Positions 1 to 6,313 of a DNA stretch of 12,535 nt are shown here, piece after piece (the first letter of the stretch is position 1; the number at the start of each line of letters is the position of its first letter). Source of the stretch: Acidiphilium sp. CAG:727 (GTDB lineage: Bacteria; Bacillota; Clostridia; Christensenellales; Borkfalkiaceae); contig FR898440.1 in NCBI GenBank assembly GCA_000437515.1, forward strand, positions 6,019-18,553, given 5' to 3'. The notes beneath the pieces were generated by a model, which was not told where the DNA came from, did no database searches, and saw only the letters and a program-made list of their open reading frames with translations. Made by a program: the position numbers and the translations under genes.

Positions 1-333
1 AAGCCCGTCGGGAATATGAGCGCCGGCAGAATTTGGGGTACGGTCGTGAGAAAACTTCGTTCGGACAGAAACATAGTACTGTGGGTCGCCTGTCAGGATA
101 TGACGGCGAGTTTAAGCGGAAATACTCTGGTGATAGCGGCTAACGACGAAGCGGGGTATAACGCCGTTATAAAGGAGCAGAATCTTTCTACGCTGACGGC
201 GGCGGTAAGGTCGGTCGGCAACTACGACGTGAAAGTCGTACTTGGTAAGACCGAAGAAAATGACGATTTCGAAGAGGGCGTTGCGGCGTTGAAAAGAAAA
301 ACGGGCGTAACCAACGTGGATATTAAAAACTGA
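1..333 (+). CDS. dnaX: DNA polymerase III gamma/tau subunit, C-terminal end (partial)
   Basis: This is the last 110 codons of a frame already open at base 1, so the gene begins before the window and the ATG at 16 is internal. The segment reads GRIWGTVVRKLRSDRNIVL and then a short alpha/beta stretch with LVIAANDEAGYNAV. That matches the C-terminal domain of Bacillota DnaX, in the part downstream of the clamp-loader ATPase. DnaX is the clamp-loader motor that links the replicative helicase and polymerase. The ATPase and clamp-loader domains are not in view. The TGA at 331-333 is followed at once by the AAAGGAG ribosome binding site of ybaB, so the two genes are almost certainly cotranscribed. 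The identification rests on this tail plus the dnaX-ybaB-recR gene order, which is a widely conserved bacterial arrangement. Confidence 0.85.
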   Translation, partial: KPVGNMSAGRIWGTVVRKLRSDRNIVLWVACQDMTASLSGNTLVIAANDEAGYNAVIKEQNLSTLTAAVRSVGNYDVKVVLGKTEENDDFEEGVAALKRKTGVTNVDIKN

Positions 334-347
334 AAAGGAGTAAAATT

Positions 348-689
348 ATGGCAGGATATAAGGGCGGTTTCGGCGGCTTCGGCGGCGGAAATCAGATGCA
401 GCAACTCATGAAACAGGCGCAGAAAATGCAGGAACAAATGGCAAAGGCGCAAGAGGAACTCGAAGAGGCGGAAATAGTCGGCGAAAGCGCTGGCGGCAAA
501 GTTAAAGTTACCGTAAACGGTAAAAAAGTCGTTTCCGCCATATCGATCGATCCCGAAATCGTTGACGTAGACGACGTCGAAATGCTCGAAGATCTTCTTA
601 TGGCTGCTCTCAATAACGCGTATGCCGAAGCGGACGAAATGCACGACGAAAAGATGGGCGCGTTCGGCGGCGCCGGCGGAATGTTCTGA
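348..689 (+). CDS. ybaB: YbaB/EbfC family nucleoid-associated protein
   Basis: This is a 113-residue protein, close to the usual length of about 100-115 for YbaB/EbfC. These are small dimeric DNA-binding proteins that coat the nucleoid and are nearly always encoded between dnaX and recR. The N-terminus is a glycine-rich tract (GGFGGFGGG). It is followed by the family's Met/Gln-rich helix (MQQLMKQAQKMQEQMAKAQ, about residues 17-35) and the conserved GGKVKVTVNGKK strand pair (about 50-61). Next come ISIDPEIV and the acidic MLEDLLMAALNNAY helix. The C-terminus returns to a Gly/Met-rich tail. The start is ATG 348 behind AAAGGAG (334-340). The stop at 687-689 lies one base before the recR ATG, which implies translational coupling. 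Confidence 0.95.
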   Translation: MAGYKGGFGGFGGGNQMQQLMKQAQKMQEQMAKAQEELEEAEIVGESAGGKVKVTVNGKKVVSAISIDPEIVDVDDVEMLEDLLMAALNNAYAEADEMHDEKMGAFGGAGGMF

Positions 690-690
690 A

Positions 691-1284
691 ATGGCTGTCT
701 TTATCGAACCGATAGGCAAACTCGTAAATCAGTTTGCCAAGTTGCCGGGCGTGGGAACGAAAACCGCGCTCCGGTACGCGTATAAAATTATAAACATGAC
801 CGAGGCCGAAGCGGAAGAGTTCGCGGCTGCGGTGTTGAACGCTAAAAAAAGCGTGCATTACTGCAAAATCTGCGGCAATTTTACGGATAAAGACGTTTGC
901 GATATCTGTTCTTCGCGCGACCACGCCGTAATTTGCGTCGTAAAAGAACCGAAAGACGTCATGGCAATGGAGAAGGCTCACGAATTCAAGGGGGTTTATC
1001 ACGTTCTTCACGGAACGATAAGCCCTATGGACGGCGTTACTCCAAACGATATACGTATTAAAGAACTTTTGCAACGCATCGCGGAAGGTAACGTAAAAGA
1101 AGTTATTATGGCTACCAATCCGGACGTCGAGGGAGAAGCGACGGCTATGTATATTTCGTCGCTGATAAAGCCGCTCGGAGTAAAGGTTACGCGACTTGCG
1201 CACGGTATACCGATCGGCGGAGAGTTGGAATACGCCGACGAAGTTACGATTTCGCGCGCGCTTCTCGACAGAAAAGAATTATGA
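691..1284 (+). CDS. recR: Recombination mediator protein RecR
   Basis: The protein has 197 residues, the normal RecR length. RecR forms ring-shaped oligomers with RecO and helps load RecA onto SSB-coated DNA in RecF-pathway repair. Visible in order are an N-terminal helix-hairpin-helix (FAKLPGVGTKTALRYA, about 15-30), a four-cysteine zinc finger (YCKIC...DVCDIC, about 56-72), and a Toprim domain. The Toprim part starts at VICVVKEPKDVMAMEK and includes the conserved TNPDVEGEATAMY stretch. A C-terminal Walker-B-like segment carries LAHGIPIGGELEYADEVT. The frame stays open upstream to 622 inside ybaB, but ATG 691 fits the family N-terminus (MAVFIEPIGKLVNQF) and sits one base after the ybaB stop. 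Its ribosome site is poor (GGCGGA), as expected if translation is coupled. Confidence 0.96.
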   Translation: MAVFIEPIGKLVNQFAKLPGVGTKTALRYAYKIINMTEAEAEEFAAAVLNAKKSVHYCKICGNFTDKDVCDICSSRDHAVICVVKEPKDVMAMEKAHEFKGVYHVLHGTISPMDGVTPNDIRIKELLQRIAEGNVKEVIMATNPDVEGEATAMYISSLIKPLGVKVTRLAHGIPIGGELEYADEVTISRALLDRKEL

Positions 1285-1396
1285 GTTTTTTTCGGCTCGG
1301 GCGTTTTTTGCGCGACGATAAGTCGGAGCGAAAACGGGTATAAAAGCATTGCGGAAAGACCGCGGAAAAATAAAATATAAAAGTACCGATAAAAAG

Positions 1397-1425
1397 TTGA
1401 CCTTAACGAAAAAATATGTTAATAT
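1397..1425 (+). promoter_or_regulatory. Sigma-A-type promoter of the tRNA-Ser gene
   Basis: TTGACC (1397-1402) and TAATAT (1420-1425) are separated by exactly 17 bases in an A/T-rich stretch. Transcription would begin near 1432, about 30 bases before the mature 5' end of the tRNA at 1463. No other gene lies between it and the tRNA, so it probably serves the tRNA alone. Confidence 0.7.
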
Positions 1426-1462
1426 ATACAGGCTGATGTTTTTGTCGGCGTAATGTACGGTT

Positions 1463-1554
1463 GGAGAAATACCCAAGAGGCCGAAGGGGCTCCCCTGCTA
1501 AGGGAGTAGTATGGGATAACCGTAGCGAGGGTTCAAATCCCTCTTTCTCCGCCA
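1463..1554 (+). tRNA. tRNA-Ser(GCT), reads AGC/AGU codons
   Basis: A full class II tRNA folds by eye. Acceptor strand GGAGAAA (1463-1469) pairs with TTTCTCC (1544-1550). The discriminator is G1551 and the CCA end is encoded at 1552-1554. The anticodon stem CTCCC (1490-1494)/GGGAG (1502-1506) encloses the 7-base loop CTGCTAA, giving anticodon GCT at 1497-1499. The T arm GAGGG (1527-1531)/CCCTC (1539-1543) holds the loop TTCAAAT. The roughly 20-base variable region (1507-1526) is the long extra arm expected of tRNA-Ser. A tRNA-Ser near dnaX is also seen in other Bacillota. tRNA-Ser genes are frequent integration sites, which fits the relics just downstream. Confidence 0.97.
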
Positions 1555-1559
1555 AGTGA

Positions 1560-1600
1560 AACTCGTTTGAACCCTTGAGGTTCAAGCGAGTTTTCCTTTT
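1560..1600 (+). terminator. Rho-independent terminator of tRNA-Ser
   Basis: A 14-bp stem, AACTCGTTTGAACC (1560-1573) and GGTTCAAGCGAGTT (1579-1592), closes a 5-base loop. The only non-Watson-Crick position is a G-U wobble. The T-rich tract TTCCTTTT (1593-1600) follows. It starts five bases after the encoded CCA, so the tRNA transcript ends here. Confidence 0.85.
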
Positions 1601-1834
1601 GTACGATGGGGTTGTCGTTTTCAGTTGCGTTCTGGCAGTCGTTTGTTGCGGTTTTGCCGTTGCTCTCTATGTCGTTAAGGTGCGAAATAAGTTCTTCCGT
1701 GTCTTTCCTCTTAATTACCGTCGGGTGGTTATGGTGAGCATACATTAGATATTGACATTTAAGTGATTATAATACTTTTTATAAAATGCAACCAACAAAG
1801 TCATACACGAGGTTGAATTTTCTTATTGTTTAGG

Positions 1835-1942
1835 TTAGCCGAGACGAAGAAGCTAAAAGATATTCTCGAAGTAATAAACGAAATGCATCCGACGGACGAG
1901 TTCGATGGAGAAATGTTCCGTCGTCTTATAGATAATAGATAA
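1835..1942 (+). pseudogene. Probable serine-recombinase C-terminal remnant
   Basis: A short open frame (open from 1817, TAA at 1940-1942) encodes a lysine/glutamate-rich helix followed by PTDEFDGEMFRRLID. In large serine recombinases of Bacillota, the segment after the zinc ribbon and coiled coil often ends in a helix followed by a '(T/P)EFDE-L(F/W)--L(I/V)(D/E)K' motif, and this tail resembles it. There is no start codon, no ribosome site and no upstream catalytic domain. The final strand that normally follows the motif is cut off by the stop. A hairpin terminator sits 11 bases downstream, as for a genuine gene end. The assignment is by motif memory only, and chance similarity is possible. 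Confidence 0.45.
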
Positions 1943-1952
1943 TGTAAAAGCA

Positions 1953-1990
1953 AACGAGAGAGCCGACAAAACGGCTCTCTCGTTAAAATT
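1953..1990 (+). terminator. Perfect inverted repeat, probable terminator
   Basis: AACGAGAGAGCCG (1953-1965) and CGGCTCTCTCGTT (1972-1984) form a perfect 13-bp stem with loop ACAAAA. AAAATTTTATTT follows, a modest T tract. It lies directly downstream of the recombinase-like tail and most likely terminated that gene. On the other strand the stem is followed by TGCTTTTAC, so it could also act as a backstop for transcripts from the AraC-type gene. Confidence 0.65.
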
Positions 1991-2120
1991 TTATTTAAAA
2001 TACCTTACAAGGGCATAGTGTTTGTTTTATCTGACAGGTGGCAGGTGTCACGATGGCAGGAGAATGTGAACCACCCATTTTAACTATCAAAAGCAGAAGA
2101 AAAAGTTTGTGGATTGTTAT

Positions 2121-2138
2121 TCGATTTTTACAAATCGA
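2121..2138 (-). terminator. Small hairpin downstream of the AraC-type gene
   Basis: A perfect 7-bp inverted repeat (TCGATTT and AAATCGA around a 4-base loop) lies about 50 bases past the stop of the minus-strand regulator. No clear T tract follows on that strand, so it is at best a weak terminator. The stronger hairpin at 1953-1984 may be the real end of the transcript. Confidence 0.3.
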
Positions 2139-2189
2139 GAGCTTTAGTGTTGGTGAGTTTTTAGATGTATCAACAATATATTGGTTTTT

Positions 2190-3020
2190 TTACTTTCTAT
2201 ATTGCCCCGGTGTTACTCCGAATTTATTTTTAAACACTATGTTGAACTGCGTCAGGTTGGAGTATCCTATGGCGTTGGCAATCGCTATTGTGCTAAGATC
2301 TGTGTTGTCAAGCAGGTTTTGTGCATACAGTAATCTGTTTGCAAGTAAGTAGTCGTGCGGCGTTGTGCCGAAGTGTTGCTTAAACATTCGGCTTAACTGC
2401 ATGCGAGAGTAGTTTAATTTGTGGCAAAGGTCTGTCACGGTACAGGTGAAAAAATCCTCGCTATGTTTCATTTCATTAAGAGTTTGTATCCACAAAGGTT
2501 CGTTTGGGTTGTCTTCCGATTGTAATTTGATAATAATAAATTGCAAAAAATCCATTACCCGAGAGACGATTATGTCGTTGGATTTTTCGTATTGCTCCAG
2601 CGGGATAAGGTTTAACGTGTGCAGAGTCCTGTCGATTGCCGAAAATATTTCGGAGGGCAGAGTGTATATTTGGTTGTTGTCGTACAACTTATCCACGGTC
2701 TGGGAGGATAGGGGAGCAAGCAGTTGCAATACGGTAGGCAGCGCAACGGTAAAATTGACGTAGCGAATGTTGTTGTCGTCGCTTGCCAGACTGTGCACGT
2801 CCTTTGTAGTGCAGTAAAACATCGTACCGGGTGGACAAACAAATGTTTCGCCGTTGAGGTGGTTGTGGATTGTGCCGCTCATAACAACGGAAAACTCCCA
2901 ATAGTCCTCGTGGCTGTGCATAGCGCGGAAGTCGGTCTGGTTGATCCAGAATTGCGCCGTCACATTGCTTTTGTCGCGTAAAAGAACTTTTACGTTTTCT
3001 ATAAAGTATTTTTTTATCAT
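2190..3020 (-). CDS. AraC-family transcriptional regulator of the adjacent glycan operon
   Basis: This 276-residue protein has the two-part AraC layout. The N-terminal cupin-like sensor (about 20-110) carries HSHEDYWEF at 35-43 and a PPG turn, typical of sugar-sensing AraC proteins. The C-terminal double helix-turn-helix (about 180-276) shows LCHKLNYSRMQLSRMFKQHF, then IANAIGYSNLTQFNIVFKNK and the family ending FGVTPGQYRK. A TTG at 3080 would extend the frame by 20 codons. ATG 3020 is preferred because AGAGGA (3031-3036) lies 10 bases upstream, while the TTG has no ribosome site and is only about 10 bases from the predicted transcription start. The gene is divergent from the rhamnosidase operon, with direct repeats in the shared region. 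It is therefore probably the local activator. The inducer, perhaps rhamnose or a rhamnosyl oligosaccharide, is inferred from context. Confidence 0.9.
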   Translation of the reverse strand: MIKKYFIENVKVLLRDKSNVTAQFWINQTDFRAMHSHEDYWEFSVVMSGTIHNHLNGETFVCPPGTMFYCTTKDVHSLASDDNNIRYVNFTVALPTVLQLLAPLSSQTVDKLYDNNQIYTLPSEIFSAIDRTLHTLNLIPLEQYEKSNDIIVSRVMDFLQFIIIKLQSEDNPNEPLWIQTLNEMKHSEDFFTCTVTDLCHKLNYSRMQLSRMFKQHFGTTPHDYLLANRLLYAQNLLDNTDLSTIAIANAIGYSNLTQFNIVFKNKFGVTPGQYRK

Positions 3021-3030
3021 AGTTGCGTTG

Positions 3031-3036
3031 TCCTCT
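3031..3036 (-). promoter_or_regulatory. Ribosome binding site fixing the AraC-type start
   Basis: AGAGGA on the minus strand lies 10 bases before ATG 3020. It supports that start over the in-frame TTG at 3080, which has no Shine-Dalgarno-like sequence. Confidence 0.6.
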
Positions 3037-3095
3037 GTCACAGTTGCGTCCGTTCTGGTTCCGGACAAACCATGCGGCAATTCGGTTACATTACA

Positions 3096-3124
3096 ATTAT
3101 GCTGCCAAAAGCCCGAAAAGTCAA
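3096..3124 (-). promoter_or_regulatory. Promoter of the AraC-family regulator
   Basis: On the minus strand, TTGACT (3124-3119) and CATAAT (3101-3096) have a 17-base spacer. Transcription would start near 3089 and give a leader of roughly 70 bases before ATG 3020. An inverted copy of the putative operator half-site (TGTTTTGA, 3126-3133) lies directly upstream of this -35, which would allow autoregulation. Confidence 0.65.
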
Positions 3125-3141
3125 CTGTTTTGAGTGGAAAT

Positions 3142-3177
3142 GTTACAAAACAATATAAATATGCGACAAAACACTAT
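3142..3177 (+). promoter_or_regulatory. Putative AraC-family operator: two direct repeats 21 bp apart
   Basis: ACAAAACA occurs at 3145-3152 and 3166-3173, exactly 21 bp start to start, two helical turns. The match extends to 12 of 15 positions as G-N2-ACAAAACA-N-TAT (3142-3156 and 3163-3177). The promoter-proximal copy touches the -35 hexamer at 3177. Direct half-sites about 21 bp apart beside the -35 are the known geometry of AraC-type activator sites such as araI. A third, inverted copy (TGTTTTGA, 7 of 8) is at 3126-3133 near the regulator's own promoter. Confidence 0.6.
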
Positions 3178-3205
3178 TGAATTGCACAGCGGAAAATGGT
3201 ATCAT
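3177..3205 (+). promoter_or_regulatory. Promoter of the rhamnosidase-transporter operon
   Basis: TTGAAT (3177-3182) and TATCAT (3200-3205) are 17 bases apart. Transcription would begin near 3212, only a few bases before the AAGGAG ribosome site at 3216-3221. The imperfect hexamers and the repeats abutting the -35 suit an activator-dependent promoter. Confidence 0.65.
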
Positions 3206-3236
3206 GTTTTAAGAAAAGGAGCCGTGTACGCCGTAA

Positions 3237-5549
3237 TTGGTGCAGTCGGGTTTTATGACATATTTGAATATGAGATCTGAGATTTCACAAATCAATAATT
3301 TTCAATATATTGCCGCAAGCAAGGATTTTAACACTCGGCAAAAACATGTCAATGCGCCTTTGTTCCGCAAGCAGTTCCGGTGCGACGGTCTGCCGGAACA
3401 AGCCATATTGCGTATTGCATGCGTAGGGTTGTATCTGCTGTACGTAAACGGTACGGAGATTACCAAGGGGTACCTTGCTCCGTACATAAGCAACTGCAAC
3501 GACACGGTTTATTATGACGAATACGATATAACTCCGTTATTACTTGTCGATGCCGATAATGTGGTGTGCGTGATACTGGGCAACGGTTTTGCCAATGCTA
3601 TCGATTTTGACATATGGCAGTTCGAGTCCTCGCCGTTTCGTCGCGCTCCGTGTTTTGCGCTTACGCTGACGTACAACGGCAAGCAGACGCTGCAAACCGA
3701 TACATTGTTTGAATTATACGACTCGGCAATCATGTTTGATGACATACGCGCAGGCGAACGATACGATGCGCGTTTGCGTCGCACCGAGTTGTTTGCTCCG
3801 TCGAGAAAGGAGTTGCCGGGGTGCAAAAAACCTATTATCGTCGAAACTCCGCACGGTGAACTCCGCAAGTGCAATGTCGAGCCGATACGTGAACAACGAC
3901 GGTTTTCGGCTCAAAGAGTAATCTCGTCGCGTGACGGCTACATCTACGACTTCGGCGAGAACAATGCCGGAGTGGTGTGCTTGCGCGTAAATGGCGAGAG
4001 CGGACAAAAAATCACGTTTGACTTCGGCGAGGTGGTAATTGACGGCAAACTCAACAAAGATAACATTGTGTGCGATTTTGTTTGCGACGACTACAAATGG
4101 GATTATGTCCAACACGACGAATACATTTGTACCGACGGTTGGCAAACGTGGACTCCGTCTTTTACTTACCACGGATTCCGTTACGTTTATGTTACCGGTT
4201 TGACATCGGAACAAGCTACCATTGACGCACTGCAATGCATCGTATTGCATAGCGATGTCAAGCAAAGGGGAAACTTCCGTTGCAGCAACCAAACGCTCAA
4301 CCGTATATATGACATTACTTTACGTAGCGACTTGTCTAATTTATTTTATTTACCGACCGACTGCCCGCAAAGAGAAAAGAATGGTTGGACGGCAGACGCG
4401 GCACTGTCTGCCGAGCAGTTTTTGTATAACTTCGATTGCGGAAAAACGCTTGCAGAATGGCTTGTAAACGTTTGCAAGGCGCAACGATCCGACGGCATGA
4501 TGCCGGGTATTGTTCCTACTTGCGGTTGGGGATATAAGTGGGGCAACGGACCGGCATGGGACTGCGTAATTACTGAAATACCCTACCAACTGTACCGTTT
4601 TTACGGTGATACGTCGGTTATTGAGAATGCTTTGCCGACAATATTGCGGTATTTCGACTTTATCTCCACCGTTATAAACGCTGACGGACTTGTCGATTTC
4701 GGTTTGGGCGATTGGTGCGAAGCGGAGACCGAGCAATGTCAGGATTATTCCACGCCGGTGCAGTACACAAACGCGCTTACGTTGCTCGACATGGCAAACA
4801 AAACACTGCGTATGCTTGACGTTTTGCAAGGCGACTACATAACGCAAAGGGCAAAGATGGAGGAGGAGAAACAGCGTTTTACGCAATCCTTCCGCAATAA
4901 CTACGTCAAGGCAGGTCGCATTACGGTGCAAACGCAAACGGCGTTTGCCATGGCGATTACAAGCGGCGTGTTGACCGCAGATGAAAAGAAGCAGGCGCAT
5001 ATCGACCTGGCAGGGTTGTTAAAAGCGCGTAACTATCGTTTTCGTGTAGGCGTCATCGGTGCAAAACACCTGTTCGACGCGTTGACAATGTTCGGAGACA
5101 CCGACGTAGCGATTAAGGCGATTGTCGGTCCCGATTATCCGTCATACGGATATATGCTTGCCAACGGCGCAACCACGCTGTGGGAATCGTTCTACAAATT
5201 GCGCGCCGACGGTGCGATGTGGCGTAGTAACGGGCAAAAGGTCGATTCGCTTAACCATCACTTTTGGGGCAGTGTGGTAAGTTGGTTTTACCGAGTTGTC
5301 GGCGGACTTGACGTCCGTTCGGTAAACGAAGTATTCGTTACCGTACCCCAAACGCAACTCGTAACCAATGCGGAGATATCTTATACTTGCGGAGACAAAC
5401 ATATAAAAGTTGTTTGGCAACGCAACGAAGCAAAAGGCACGCTGACGATACACAACGTCGGCTTTGTCGGAAAAATAATGGTACCTGAGGGAGAAATCCC
5501 TTTACAACAAGGCGACAACGAAGTTGCTTTCCAAACAAATAAAAATTAG
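3237..5549 (+). CDS. Alpha-L-rhamnosidase, glycoside hydrolase family 78 (cytoplasmic)
   Basis: GH78 enzymes hydrolyse terminal alpha-L-rhamnose from glycans and glycosides by inversion. N-terminal beta-sandwich domains (about 15-330) include VNGTEITKGYLAPY, the family signature YDFGENNAGVV (237-247) and WTPSFTYHGFRY. The alpha/alpha-barrel follows with DCPQREKNGWTADA: D375, E380 and D387 match the spacing of active-site carboxylates I recall for Bacillus RhaB. TTLWESF supplies E650, the probable general base, followed by LNHHFWGSVVSWFYRVVGGL and a C-terminal beta domain. There is no signal peptide, so it should act on imported oligosaccharides. At 770 residues it is within the family range. 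The start is uncertain: TTG 3237 is the nearest in-frame start to AAGGAG (15 bases away), while ATG 3255 and ATG 3270 have no ribosome site. It is the first gene of the operon, and its stop overlaps the next gene's ribosome site. Confidence 0.92.
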   Translation: MVQSGFMTYLNMRSEISQINNFQYIAASKDFNTRQKHVNAPLFRKQFRCDGLPEQAILRIACVGLYLLYVNGTEITKGYLAPYISNCNDTVYYDEYDITPLLLVDADNVVCVILGNGFANAIDFDIWQFESSPFRRAPCFALTLTYNGKQTLQTDTLFELYDSAIMFDDIRAGERYDARLRRTELFAPSRKELPGCKKPIIVETPHGELRKCNVEPIREQRRFSAQRVISSRDGYIYDFGENNAGVVCLRVNGESGQKITFDFGEVVIDGKLNKDNIVCDFVCDDYKWDYVQHDEYICTDGWQTWTPSFTYHGFRYVYVTGLTSEQATIDALQCIVLHSDVKQRGNFRCSNQTLNRIYDITLRSDLSNLFYLPTDCPQREKNGWTADAALSAEQFLYNFDCGKTLAEWLVNVCKAQRSDGMMPGIVPTCGWGYKWGNGPAWDCVITEIPYQLYRFYGDTSVIENALPTILRYFDFISTVINADGLVDFGLGDWCEAETEQCQDYSTPVQYTNALTLLDMANKTLRMLDVLQGDYITQRAKMEEEKQRFTQSFRNNYVKAGRITVQTQTAFAMAITSGVLTADEKKQAHIDLAGLLKARNYRFRVGVIGAKHLFDALTMFGDTDVAIKAIVGPDYPSYGYMLANGATTLWESFYKLRADGAMWRSNGQKVDSLNHHFWGSVVSWFYRVVGGLDVRSVNEVFVTVPQTQLVTNAEISYTCGDKHIKVVWQRNEAKGTLTIHNVGFVGKIMVPEGEIPLQQGDNEVAFQTNKN

Positions 5550-5552
5550 GAG
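5548..5552 (+). promoter_or_regulatory. Ribosome binding site of the binding-protein gene, overlapping the rhamnosidase stop
   Basis: AGGAG overlaps the TAG stop (5547-5549) and sits 8 bases before ATG 5561. It selects that ATG over the in-frame GTG at 5552, which is part of the site itself. The overlap implies coupled expression. Confidence 0.7.
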
Positions 5553-5560
5553 TGAATATT

Positions 5561-6310
5561 ATGAAAAAAATCAGAATTTTTTCGTTAGTAATGGTCTTAC
5601 TGCTGGCATTTGCCTCATTTGCTGCATGCAAACCGGTTGTCGATCCCGATAACTGGCAAGAAGTCGACGAAACAAAAACCCAACTGTATGTGTACGTGGC
5701 TCAATGGGGCTTCGGCACCGAGTGGTTTAAGCAGGCCAAAACCGAATACGAGGAACTCAACAAGGATCGCGAATTCGAAAAAGGCAAAAAAGGGATACAA
5801 ATCATACCGCAATATCGGCAGAGCAACCTGTCGGTTTCGGAAATCCGCGGAGATAAAATCAACGAAGTGTTTTTCCTCGAAGCCGTTCCGTATTACAACT
5901 ACTATACAGAAAAATTGTTTACCGATATCACAAGTTATATCACGGGCGATAATCCGTACGAAAAAGGCGCGTCCATCGAAAGCAAGATGACCGCTCAACA
6001 AAAAGACGGCTTGAAGATTGACGGCAAATACTATGCCGTACCGGGTTACTCGGGAAGTTACGGTCTTATCTATAATGCCGAGTTGTTTGACCAATACCAA
6101 TGGTATTTCAATGCCGCAGGAGAAATGATTTGCGAACAACGCGTCACAGACAAAGTTAAAGGAGCAGGACCCAACGGCAATATTGGAGACTACGATGACG
6201 GTTTGCCGCAAACTTATAAACAATTCTTTAAGTTGTGCGATAAGATCGCCGCATATCAGGACTTTACGCCTGTCAGTTGGCCGGGTACTTATGCCGCGCA
6301 ACATCTGTAA
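5561..6310 (+). CDS. Solute-binding lipoprotein, N-terminal part up to the premature stop
   Basis: These 249 residues are what would be translated without read-through: the lipoprotein signal plus the first lobe and part of the hinge. The product ends at PGTYAAQHL in the middle of a helix of the fold and would lack most of the second lobe. It should not bind substrate as a complete receptor. Confidence 0.8.
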   Translation: MKKIRIFSLVMVLLLAFASFAACKPVVDPDNWQEVDETKTQLYVYVAQWGFGTEWFKQAKTEYEELNKDREFEKGKKGIQIIPQYRQSNLSVSEIRGDKINEVFFLEAVPYYNYYTEKLFTDITSYITGDNPYEKGASIESKMTAQQKDGLKIDGKYYAVPGYSGSYGLIYNAELFDQYQWYFNAAGEMICEQRVTDKVKGAGPNGNIGDYDDGLPQTYKQFFKLCDKIAAYQDFTPVSWPGTYAAQHL

Positions 6311-6313
6311 GGG

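Larger units (their letters stand above)
1601..2189. other. Gene-free stretch with mobile-element relics
   Basis: No intact gene was found in these 589 bases between the tRNA terminator and the stop of the AraC-type gene. Three items stand out. A minus-strand open frame (ATG at 1745) reads through the terminator and into the tRNA. A recombinase-like C-terminal tail (about 1835-1942) is capped by a perfect hairpin (1953-1984). A patch around 2035-2085 has repeated TGGCAGG and GTGAACCACC motifs. The rest (about 1746-1816 and 1990-2035) is A/T-rich and shows nothing recognisable. The setting next to a tRNA 3' end suggests decayed insertions. Confidence 0.6.

Noticed and set aside
622..690. Upstream extension of recR to ATG 622
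   Set aside because: The extra residues are a shadow of ybaB and do not fit the RecR N-terminus. ATG 691 gives the standard length.
1403..1585. Minus-strand ORF containing EKEGFEPSLRLSHTTPLAGE
   Set aside because: This is the antisense of tRNA-Ser, a common spurious protein annotation, and not a gene.
2038..2352. Plus-strand 104-codon ORF
   Set aside because: Most of it overlaps the C-terminal helix-turn-helix of the AraC-family gene in antisense, with no protein features of its own.
3714..5000. Minus-strand ORFs of 192 and 216 codons inside the rhamnosidase
   Set aside because: They are antisense shadows of a gene with clear GH78 motifs, and show no family features.
6308..6310. Stop codon reassignment in this genome
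   Set aside because: TAA ends the binding-protein gene itself (7238-7240) and the Ig-like protein (12289-12291), and TAG and TGA end other genes. No general recoding is supported.
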